A stretch of 64,000 nucleotides of DNA from the NCBI GenBank assembly GCA_945910005.1, contig OX246749.1, forward strand, positions 29,406,978-29,470,977. The letters run 5' to 3'. Of this stretch, positions 23,921-33,206 are shown one piece after another. How positions within the stretch are numbered: the stretch's first letter is position 1; each line of letters begins with the position of its first letter. Under the pieces are notes generated by a model. That model did not search any database, was not told the origin of the DNA, and saw only the letters and a list, made by a program, of their open reading frames with translations. Both the position numbers and the translations under genes were made by a program. The DNA is from Isoperla grammatica. Taxonomy: Eukaryota; Arthropoda; Insecta; Plecoptera; Perlodidae.

Positions 23921-24470
23921 GCTTTCGCTAAGCTCTCCGCGATGAAAAGAAGTTGATCATATCCGAACATTTAAATGGTAGCAAATAGCACTTCTAATCT
24001 TTTCGATATGGCGTAGCACGTTGGTGATATAAATAAAGTAGTACATTGAACTCTTTGATAATCTTATTTCTTTTTAATCGTACCCTTAACCTCATCTCAA
24101 CTTCGATGATAATCTAACCCCTAATTATTATTGATTTTTTCTATATTTTAAAAACTTTTTATATTTCATTAAATACTTAGAATATTCATTTGTTTACTGC
24201 GGAGATCTATGCATAGTAAGTTTGAACTATATACAATGATTGCAGTAGGTAGGTTACGAACCTGCGTCATCAACAATGTTATGTGATTGTTGCGGATGAG
24301 TCATTTTTTTTTTTTTTTTAATACTCTACTCAGCTGTTAGATAAACTCGAACGCGTCTTCAACCAGTGAGCGGTGGGCGGAGTCATCCTGAGTTGCAATC
24401 TGTTCAAGGTCACACAGTGACTAATCAAGCGCCTCGCGGTGACGAGCGGCAGGCAGTGGCGGCGGGGTCA

Positions 24471-24483
24471 AGGTCAAAGGTCA
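24471..24483 (+). promoter_or_regulatory. Nuclear-receptor-like DR1 motif in the terminal repeat (right)
   Basis: AGGTCA-A-AGGTCA with GGGTCA directly upstream. A single extended half-site, TCAAGGTCA, lies at 24404-24412. Mirror of 11177-11189. A motif match only. Confidence 0.3.
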
Positions 24484-24517
24484 TGTCCTGCGCCAGAACC
24501 GGCATTTTCTCCCTACT

Positions 24518-24523
24518 GTGGAG
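24518..24523. other. 6-bp target-site duplication (right copy)
   Basis: GTGGAG directly after the element end CCCTACT and directly before a repeat unit starting TCACCG; pairs with 11137-11142. Confidence 0.85.
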
Positions 24524-26474
24524 TCACCGTCTCTTGTTTGGTGGCAGGTACGCAACAGTCGGACGAGGCCGTGCGTGAGAGGTGAAGTAGCGGAGGATCG
24601 TCGGGCGTGCCTTATCCGTCCCCTCCGCTAGAGAGGAACGTGGAGTCACCGTCTCTTGTTTGGTGGCAGGTACGCAACAGTCGGACGAGGCCGTGCGCGA
24701 GAGGTGAAGTAGCGGAGGATCGTCGGGCGTGCCTTATCCCTCCCCCCCGCTAGAGAGGAACGTGGAGTCACCGTCTCTTGTTTGGTGGCAGGTACGCAAC
24801 AGTGGGACGAGGCCGTGCGTGAGAGGTGAAGTAGCGAAGGATCGTCGGGCGTGCCTTATCCCTCCCCTCCGCTAGAGAGGAACGTGGAGTCACCGTCTCT
24901 TGTTTGGTGGCAGGTACGCAACAGTGGGACGAGGCCGTGCGTGAGAGGTGAAGTAGCGAAGGATCGTCGGGCGTGCCTTATCCCTCCCCTCCGCTAGAGA
25001 GGAACGTGGAGTCACCGTCTCTTGTTTGGTGGCAGGTACGCAACAGTCGGACGAGGCCGTGCGTGAGAGGTGAAGTAGCGGAGGATCGTCGGGCGTGCCT
25101 TATCCCTCCCCCCCGCTAGAGAGGAACGTGGAGTCACCGTCTCTTGTTTGGTGGCAGGTACGCAACAGTGGGACGAGGCCGTGCGCGAGAGGTGAAGTAG
25201 CGGAGGATCGTCGGGCGTGCCTTATCCCTCCCCTCCGCTATAGAGGAACGTGAAGTCACCGTCTCTTGTTTGGTGGCAGGTACGCAACAGTGGGACGAGG
25301 CCGTGCGTGAGAGGTGAAGTAGCGGAGGATCGTCGGGCGTGCCTTATCCCTCCCCTCCGCTAGAGAGGAACGTGGAGTCACCGTCTCTTGTTTGGTGGCA
25401 GGTACGCAACAGTCGGACGAGGCCGTGCGTGAGAGGTGAAGTAGCGGAGGATCGTCGGGCGTGCCTTATCCCTCCCCTCCGCTAGAGAGGAACGTGGAGT
25501 CACCGTCTCTTGTTTGGTGGCAGGTACGCAACAGTGGGACGAGGCCGTGCGTGAGAGGTGAAGTAGCGGAGGATCGTCGGGCGTGCCTTATCCCTCCCCT
25601 CCGCTAGAGAGGAACGTGGAGTCACCGTCTCTTGTTTGGTGGCAGGTACGCAACAGTCGGACGAGGCCGTGCGTGAGAGGTGAAGTAGCGGAGGATCGTC
25701 GGGCGTGCCTTATCCGTCCCCTCCGCTAGAGAGGAACGTGGAGTCACCGTCTCTTGTTTGGTCGCAGGTACGCAACAGTCGGACGAGGCCGTGCGTGAGA
25801 GGTGAAGTAGCGGAGGATCGTCGGGCGTGCCTTATCCCTCCCCTCCGCTAGAGAGGAACGTGGAGTCACCGTCTCTTGTTTGGTGGCAGGTACGCAACAG
25901 TCGGACGAGGCCGTGCGTGAGAGGTGAAGTAGCGGAGGATCGTCGGGCATGCCTTATCCGTCCCCTCCGCTAGAGAGGAACGTGGAGTCACCGTCTCTTG
26001 TTTGGTGGCAGGTACGCAACAGTCGGACGAGGCCGTGCGTGAGAGGTGAAGTAGCGGAGGATCGTCGGGCGTGCCTTATCCCTCCCCTCCGCTAGAGAGG
26101 AACGTGGAGTCACCGTCTCTTGTTTGGTGGCAGGTACGCAACAGTCGGACGAGGCCGTGCGTGAGAGGTGAAGTAGCGGAGGATCGTCGGGCGTGCCTTA
26201 TCCGTCCCCTCCGCTAGAGAGGAACGTGGAGTCACCATCTCTTGTTTGGTCGCAGGTACGCAACAGTCGGACGAGGCCGTGCGTGAGAGGTGAAGTAGCG
26301 GAGGATCGTCGGGCGTGCCTTATCTGTCCCTCCGCTAGAGAGGAACGTGGAGTCACCGTCTCTTGTTTGGTGGCAGGTACGCAACAGTCGGACGAGGCCG
26401 TGCGTGAGAGGTGAAGTAGCGGAGGATCGTCGGGCGTGCCTTATCCGTCCCCTTCACTACCGGGGAACGTGGAG
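24524..26474. repeat. 122-bp repeat array, right part (16 units)
   Basis: Sixteen units of the repeat seen at 10899-11142, same orientation and phase. Units differ by recurring single-base variants (CAGTCGG/CAGTGGG, TGCGCGAG/TGCGTGAG, ATCCGTCC/ATCCCTCC). The last unit is diverged (CTTCACTACCGGGG). Stop-free readings of 60-80 codons inside are by-products of the repeat. Confidence 0.95.
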
Positions 26475-26636
26475 TCATCGTCGCTCGCTGCGTACACCGT
26501 CTGACATATATACATATACAATATCAAGACATAGACATGTTACCGAGATACGTAGCTCGCTTCCGTCTAGATTTACAATAATGTGAATATGTTAGAGTGC
26601 GTAACGGCTTTGTAAATTTAGCGATGGGGGCGGATA
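26475..26636. other. Unique DNA, no gene seen
   Basis: No feature supported. Confidence 0.4.
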
Positions 26637-26884
26637 GGAAGGAAACCAACAGCTTACCTTGTTATAGTCTTGGTCTCCTCTTTACTTTTGTCGGGTGAAC
26701 AAGGCCACGTCTGGCCGAAACAGTTTCGACGTATTGTCTAGTCTTTCTATGTTATTTACTTATTTATTTATTTATTTATTAAGTGTTTCACAGTAATTAA
26801 ATACAGTTACAATTCAAAAAGGTTTTATGTGTCTACCAACTCCGAAGGTCGTCGGCAACAGGGTAAGCTTTGGTTTCCTTGCTG
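26637..26884. mobile_element. Short inverted-repeat element (MITE-like)
   Basis: Ends AGGAAACCAACAGCTTACC (from about 26639) and GGTAAGCTTTGGTTTCCTT (to about 26882) are imperfect inverted repeats. The interior contains GAAACAGTTTCGACG and a (TTTA)n run at 26757-26780. The end motif resembles that of the hairpin at 43791-44249. Confidence 0.5.
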
Positions 26885-27283
26885 TCCACCCCCACTGCTT
26901 AATAGGTTTACAATAAGTGGTTCTCTTTTGAGACGTCGACAATGTATTATTGTCGGAACGTCGGGCGTGTTGCATGTTTGGAAAGTATTATTTTCGGCGT
27001 TTGATGGACTATTTTACTATACCTCTCTGAATGGTCATGAAAATACGAGTGTACCTTCGTGTTTGAGCCATAGTAATAAGACGTCGGGCGATGTATAACG
27101 CTCGGGAACACAACAAGCTTAAAATGTAAACAAACGAGTATAATCCATCTCGCAACTAAAATAGCCCATCGAACGTGCATTCAAGTTACACATATCTCGG
27201 TAACAAAGTGTGTCTATGGTAGAGGTATCTTTTTCATCAACATCTCTTCGGGTTAGACTTGAGCTCCCTTGACTTATCACACA
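26885..27283. other. Unique DNA, no gene seen
   Basis: Two degenerate repeats share a CGTCGGGCG motif (26959 and 27083). No gene can be supported. Confidence 0.4.
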
Positions 27284-30200
27284 TGACCTCGCGATTCCTG
27301 TGGCTGGGTAGTCGTAGCCAGCACAGAGAGTGTTGCGAGCGGTCTGGTCCGGCCAACACTCGCTGAATCCTGTGGCTGGGTAGTCGTAGCCAGCACAGAG
27401 AGCGTTGCGAGCGGTCTGGTCCGGCCAACACTCGCTGAATCCTGTGGCTGGGTAGTCGTAGCCAGCACAGAGAGCGTTGCGAGCGGTCTGGTCTGGCCAA
27501 CACTCGCTGAATCCTGTGGCTGGGTAGTCGTAGCCAGCACAGAGAGCGTTGCGAGCGGTCTGGTCCGGCCAACACTCGCTGAATCCTGTGGCTGGGTAGT
27601 CGTAGCCAGCACAGAGAGCGTTGCGAGCGGTCTGGTCCGGCCAACACTCGCTGAATCCTGTGGCTGGGTAGTCGTAGCCAACACAGAGAGCGTTGCGAGC
27701 GGTCTGGTCCGGCCAGCACTCGCTGAATCCTGTGGCTGGGTAGTCGTAGCCAGCACAGAGAGCGTTGCGAGCGGTCTGGTCCGGCCAACACTCGCGGAAT
27801 CCTGTGGCTGGGTAGTCGTAGCCAGCACAGAGAGCGTTGCGAGCGGTCTGGTCCGGCCAACACTCGCTGAATCCTGTGGCTGGGTAGTCGTAGCCAGCAC
27901 AGAGAGCGTTGCGAGCGGTCTGGTCCGGCCAACACTCGCTGAATCCTGTGGCTGGGTAGTCGTAGGCAGCAACGAGAGCGCTGCGAGCGGTCTGGTCCGG
28001 CCAACACTCGCTGATTTCCTGTGGCTGGGTAGTCGTAGCCAGCACAGAGACGTTGCGAGCGGTCTGGTCCGGCCAACACTCGCTGATTCCTGTGGCTGGG
28101 TAGTCGTAGCCAGCACAGAGAGCGTTGCGAGCGGTCTGGTCCGGCCAACACTCGCTGAATCCTGTGGCTGGGTAGTTGTAGCCAGCACAGAGCGGTCTGG
28201 TCCGGCCAACACTCGCTGATTCCTGTGGCTGGGTAGTCGTAGCCAGCACAGAGAGCGTTGCGAACGGTCTGGTCCGGCCAACACTCGCTGAATCCTGTGG
28301 CTGGGTAGTCGTAGCCAGCACAGAGAGCGTTGCGAGCGGTATGGTCCGGCCAACACTCGCTGAATCCTGTGGCTGGGTAGTTGTAGCCAGCACAGAGAGC
28401 GTTGCGAGCGGTCTGGTCCGGCCAACACTCGCTGAATCCTGTGGCTGGGTAGTTGTAGCCAGCACAGAGAGCGTTGCGAGCGGTCTGGTCCGGCCAACAC
28501 TCGCTGATTCCTGTGGCTAGGTAGTCGTAGCCAGCACAGAGAGCGTTGCGCGCGGTCTGGTCCGGCCAACACTCGCTGATTTCCTGTGGCTGGGTAGTCG
28601 TCGGCAGCAACGAGAGCGTTGCGAGCGGTCTGGTCCGGCCAACACTCGCTGATTTCCTGTGGCTGGGTAGTCGTAGCCAGCACAGAGACGTTGCGAGCGG
28701 TCTGGTCCGGCCAACACTCGCTGATTCCTGTGGCTGGGTAGTCGTAGCCAGCACAGAGACGTTGCGAGCGGTCTGGTCCGGCCAACACTCGCTGATTTCC
28801 TGTGGCTGGGTAGTCGTAGCCAGCACAGAGACGTTGCGAGCGGTCTGGTCCGGCCAACACCGGACACTCGCTGATTCCTGTGGCTGGGTAGTCGTAGCCA
28901 GCACAGAGAGCGTTGCGAGCGGTCTGGTCCGGCCAACACTCGCCGAATATTGGCTACTCGACCACACGTGACCTCGCGATTCCTGTGGCTGGGTAGTTAG
29001 CCAGCACAGAGCGGTCTGGTCCGGCCAACACTCGCTGAATCCTGTGGCTGGGTAGTTGTAGCCAGCACAGAGAGCGTTGCGAGTGGTCTGGTCCGGCCAA
29101 CACTCGCTGAATCCTGTGGCTGGGTAGTCGTAGCCAGCACAGAGAGCGTTGCGAGCGGTCTGGTCCGGCCAACACTCGCTGAATCCTGTGGCTGGGTAGT
29201 CGTAGCCAGCACAGAGAGCGTTGCGAGCGGTCTGGTCCAGCCAACACTCGCTCAATCCTGTGGCTGGGTAGTCGTAGCCAGCACAGAAAGCGTTGCGAGC
29301 GGTCTGGTCCGGCCAACACTCGCTGAATCCTGTGGGTGGGTAGTCGTAGCCAGCACATAGAGCGTTGTGAGCGGTCTGGTCCGGCCAACACTCGCTGAAT
29401 CCTGTGGCTGGGTAGTCGTAGCCAGCACTTAGAGCGTTGCGAACGGTCTGGTCCGGCCAACACTCGCTGAATCCTGTGGCTGGGTAGTCGTAGCCAGCAC
29501 AGAGAGCGTTGCGAGCGGTCTGGTCCGGCCAACACTCGCCGAATATTGGCTACTCGACCACACGTGACCTCGCAATTTCTGTGGCTGGGTAGTCGTAGCC
29601 AGCACAGAGAGCGTTGCGAGCGGTCTGGTCCGGCCAACACTCGCTGAATCCTGTGGCTGGGTAGTCGTAGCCAGCACAGAGAGCGTTGCGAGCGGTCTGG
29701 TCCGGCCAACACTCGCTGAATCCTGTGGCTGGGTAGTCGTAGCCAGCACATAGAGCGTTGCGAGCGGTCAGGTCCGGCCAACACTCGCTGAATCCTGTGG
29801 CTGGGTAGTCGTAGGCAGCACAGAGAGCTTTGCGAGCGGTCTGGTCCGGCCAACACTCGCTGAATCCTGTGGCTGGGTAGTCGTAGCCAGCACAGAGAGC
29901 GTTGCGAGCGGTCTGGTCCGGCCAACACTCGCTGATTCCTGTGGCTGGGTAGTCGTAGCCAGCACAGAGCGGTCTGATCCGGCCAACACTCGCTGATTCC
30001 TGTGGCTGGGTAGTCGTAGCCAGCACAGAGAGCGTTGCGAGCGGTCTGGTCCGGCCAACACTCGCCGAATATTGGCTACTCGACCACACGTGACCTCGCA
30101 ATTTCTGTGGCTGGGTAGTCGTAGCCAGCACATAGAGCGTTGCGAGCGGTCAGGTCCGGCCAACACTCGCTGAATCCTGTGGCTGGGTAGTCGTAGCCAG

Positions 30201-31162
30201 CACATAGAGCGTTGCGAGCGGTCAGGTCCGGCCAACACTTGCTGAATGCTGTGGCTGGGTAGTCGTAGCCAGCACAGAGAGCGTTGCGAGCGGTCTGGTC
30301 CGGCCAACACTCGCTGAATCCTGTGGCCGGGTAGTCGTAGCCTGCACAGAGAGCGTTGCGAGCGGTCTGGTCCGGCCAACACTCGCTGAATCCTGTGGCT
30401 GGGTAGTCGTAGCCAGCACAGAGAGCGTTGCGAGCGGTCTGGTCCGGCCAACACTCGCTGAATCCTGTGGCTGGGTAGTCGTAGCCAGCACAGAGAGCGT
30501 TGCGAGCGGTCTGGTCCGGCCAACACTCGCTGAATCCTGTGGCTGGGTAGTCGTAGCCAGCACAGAGAGCGTTGCGAGCGGTCTGGTCCGGCCAACACTC
30601 GCTGAATCCTGTGGCTGGGTAGTCGTAGCCAGCACAGAGAGCGTTGCGAGCGGTCTGGTCCGGCCAACACTCGCTGAATCCTGTGGCTGGGTAGTCGTAG
30701 CCAGCACAGAGAGCGTTGCGAGCGGTCTGGTCCGGCCAACACTCGCTGAATCCTGTGGCTGGGTAGTCGTAGCCAGCACAGAGAGCGTTGCGAGCGGTCT
30801 GGGCCTTGATTCTCTATTGTCAACGATAAGGTGATCACCGGTTTTGGTCGTTATGAGAAGGCTGTGACCCAATCACAGCCATCCATTCGCCTTCCGTAAC
30901 GACAGAAACCGGTGAGAAATGTACCACAGATTTAGAGAATCGGGCTCCTGGTCCGGCCAACACTCGCTGAATATTGGCTACTCGACCACATGTGACCTCG
31001 CGATTCCTGTGGCTGGGTAGTCGTAGCCAGCACAGAGAGCGTTGCGAGCGGTCTGGTCCGGCCAACACTCGCTGATTCCTGTGGCTGGGTAGTCGTAGCC
31101 AGCACAGAGAGCGTTGCGAGCGGTCTGGTCCGGCCAACACTCGCCGAATATTGGCTACTCGA
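27284..31162. repeat. 72-bp satellite array
   Basis: About 50 units of a 72-bp repeat containing CCTGTGGCTGGGTAGTCG and TCTGGTCCGGCCAACACTCG. Because 72 is divisible by three and the unit lacks stops in several frames, all minus-strand frames and one plus-strand frame stay open for hundreds of codons, giving 24-residue repeats such as ARNALCAGYDYPATGF. Units with frame-changing indels (28010, 28180, 28700, 28860) and mutually overlapping frames argue against real coding. Composite joints containing GAATATTGGCTACTCG followed by TGACCTCG or a one-base variant recur at about 28945, 29540, 30066 and 30970; a TTGGCTACTCGAC end marks the right border. Confidence 0.95.
30803..30947. mobile_element. 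Short hairpin element inside the 72-bp array
   Basis: Imperfect inverted arms (GATTCTCTA, ACCGGTTT, AAGGCTGTGA on the left; TCACAGCC, AAACCGGT, TAGAGAATC on the right) fold around 30870. The interrupted unit shows CTGG on both sides (30799-30802 and 30948-30951), a possible 4-bp duplication. Confidence 0.6.
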
Positions 31163-32664
31163 CAACTCTGAGTCCAAGTTCAACTAACCAGAAGAGATGT
31201 TGATGGAGGTTTCTTCAATAGGCTACCGTTGATGAGAGACACGTAAAAATACTGTTTTGAGTTGTAGACGCTAATTTGATCGACTATATATATATATTTT
31301 AAAATGCTACAGACTGGTTTTCTCAGCCCCATTGAGAATTAGTTTTACATGGTATTCTTATCTAAGGTATCAAAAATTGGTAGATTGGTTATGAATTCGT
31401 CATCTACAAGACATTCTTTCTATATGTGCAAGAACCCACTGTAGACTGGGTTTTAATGCAAAGAGAAAAATAAGAAATAAAATGCCTTCATTATTTTAAA
31501 TAAGACCGTTATTGGAACTCAAACCGCTATTTTTCCGTGGCTCGATTTGTTAATGTCGGCGACAGTGCCATTTTGTAACGTGACTGCTCGAACATGGAAT
31601 TATTTATTTATTTAATATAGTGGAACGTCCCAGTGATATATTTTATAAAAGTCAAATATGCCAAATCAATAAAGTAGTCTCATAATAAGCTAATCTACCA
31701 AGGTAATTTTCTTAATCCTGAAGAGATATTTTCAAAATCCTGGGCGCATTCTGCCCACACGGAGATTTCGAACCAGACTATCTCCTAACAGTTGCGGGCT
31801 GATAATATCCGTGTAAACAAAACACAGGTTCAGTCTCTCCTAGACCTGTTTGTAACCGCCTACTAGGTTGCAATTGAACAGAGTGTAAATGTGCATGGCC
31901 TATTGCATGGGGTGCATGGGGGGTATTTACGTATTTGCTCATTTGCAACTACTAAATCTTGGACAGTTGGTACCTATTCTGTTTCGTGTAATCAGTTGCA
32001 ATTAAATCATCTAGTTCATAGAAAATCCTAAATGGAAATTTCACTTTAATATCAACAGCGTTTTTACCTTTCCTAACAATAGCTTATGTATTTCGCATGC
32101 CTGGGAGAACTAAACTTGTCCCAAGACTAGCTTACAGATGTCGTCACAGGTGAGGAGCTCGTAACCGACCAGCGAACCGCCCTAGACAAACCCCCGCAAA
32201 TATCGATCGCTGATTGGCTGCTGGTGAGGGCGGGTTCCTCGCCTGCGACAAAAGCATCAGAAAGGTTGCTGTATTTTGGCCATTTTATCTGAAATCCGAA
32301 TTGTTTTATTTTTGGTTAAATTTGTCAATATCCATTTGATCACATAAAATGTAATAATTTTATTCATTTAGTAAAACCTCTTCTTTACTGTGGTCTGAAC
32401 CGGAATAACGTCTAGTACCGTACAAGTTCTCACAAGAAGAGTAATCGTCAGCAAGAATATCGACACGTCCTACCTAGTCATAACCTCATTGGCGGTTGAT
32501 CGATTGTTCTTGTCTTGGCTTTCTGTCTGTTTCAATCAAAGTGTATAAAACCAAAATGATAGAAGAGTTTTGCTAGACCTACTGACAATTTTCCATTAAC
32601 ATTATGCACTTTGCTAGTAGTTGCTTGCGAAAACTTCTTTAAAAGAATCAGAAGCAAACATCAC
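31163..32664. other. Unique AT-rich DNA, no gene seen
   Basis: A CCAAT-type motif (GATTGGCTG, 32211) beside a GGGCGGG box (32229) could belong to a promoter, but no exon follows that I can support. Confidence 0.35.
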
Positions 32665-32992
32665 GATTGATTGATATTTGGGCTTAACGTCTTATATTTT
32701 TGCAACTTGGCTAATCGAGACGATGAGCGAGTGAATTATAAAGAGGTAATCAGAGAGTGTTTGGAGGAAAGGGGCAAGCTAGAGGGCGAGGAGGAAAAGT
32801 AAAAGGGGTGGAAAAGGGAAAGGGAAGGAATAAGGGGGATGTGGACTGCATTTTGTCTGACTTCTCCCCCTCGACCTGTCCGGCTAGGGTGGCCCTACCA
32901 GAAGCATACGCTTCCGCCGGCATACCTCTGGGATCACCAAAGCACGCAAACCTGCCCACCACGATAAGGTAGCAAGCAGTCCCTGGGCAGGC
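32665..32992 (+). repeat. Dispersed repeat (SINE- or MITE-like), copy 1
   Basis: Begins GATTGATTGATATTTGGGCT and ends GTAGCAAGCAGTCCCTGGGC. A second copy at 58081-58370 shares the head, the CTGTCC(G/A)GCTAGGGTGGCC block and the CTGGGCAGG tail, with a purine-rich middle of variable length. The head resembles repeats I associate with molluscan genomes. Apparent frames of 71-90 codons are not genes. Confidence 0.65.
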
Positions 32993-33206
32993 AAACGTCA
33001 CGTAAAAATTATTTCCATCCATCTGTGTAGATTGAAGTCGTTTGATTTTATTTCAAGTCGACGAGTTTTATAGCTTTAATGGAAATGTAAGGGGATTTTA
33101 AGGTAAACTTCCTTTGACCTAGATTCGAGGTGTTATTATTTATTATGCAGTCTATGTGGGAGGGAGGAACAGAACAGAGAGCATCTGATGAGATGTCCAA
33201 GTCTTT
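32993..33206. other. Unique DNA, no gene seen
   Basis: No supported feature. Confidence 0.4.

Larger units (their letters stand above)
11143..24517. mobile_element. Palindromic Polinton-like element with two polymerase genes
   Basis: A 13,375-bp element bounded by AGTAGGGAGAAAATG and its complement CATTTTCTCCCTACT and flanked by the 6-bp duplication GTGGAG. The two arms, 11143-17811 and 17848-24517, are inverted copies over their whole ~6.67 kb: paired coordinates sum to 35659 inside and 35660 outside a one-base difference in a T-run near 11505/24154. That is the only difference I noticed. Each arm holds one intact protein-primed DNA polymerase gene reading outward. AG...CT ends, long terminal inverted repeats, a 6-bp TSD and a pPolB together identify a Polinton/Maverick relative. 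No integrase, FtsK-type ATPase, cysteine protease or capsid gene is visible, so it must have integrated with help in trans. It is probably a fold-back deletion derivative of a full element. Confidence 0.85.

Noticed and set aside
11143..24517. Complete autonomous Polinton
   Set aside because: No integrase, ATPase, protease or capsid gene is visible in either arm; only the polymerase is intact.
27119..31183. Very long minus-strand frames (up to 672 codons) with 24-residue repeats
   Set aside because: They are overlapping readings of the 72-bp satellite in every minus-strand frame and one plus-strand frame; unit indels shift frames and no non-repetitive coding sequence or splice context adjoins.
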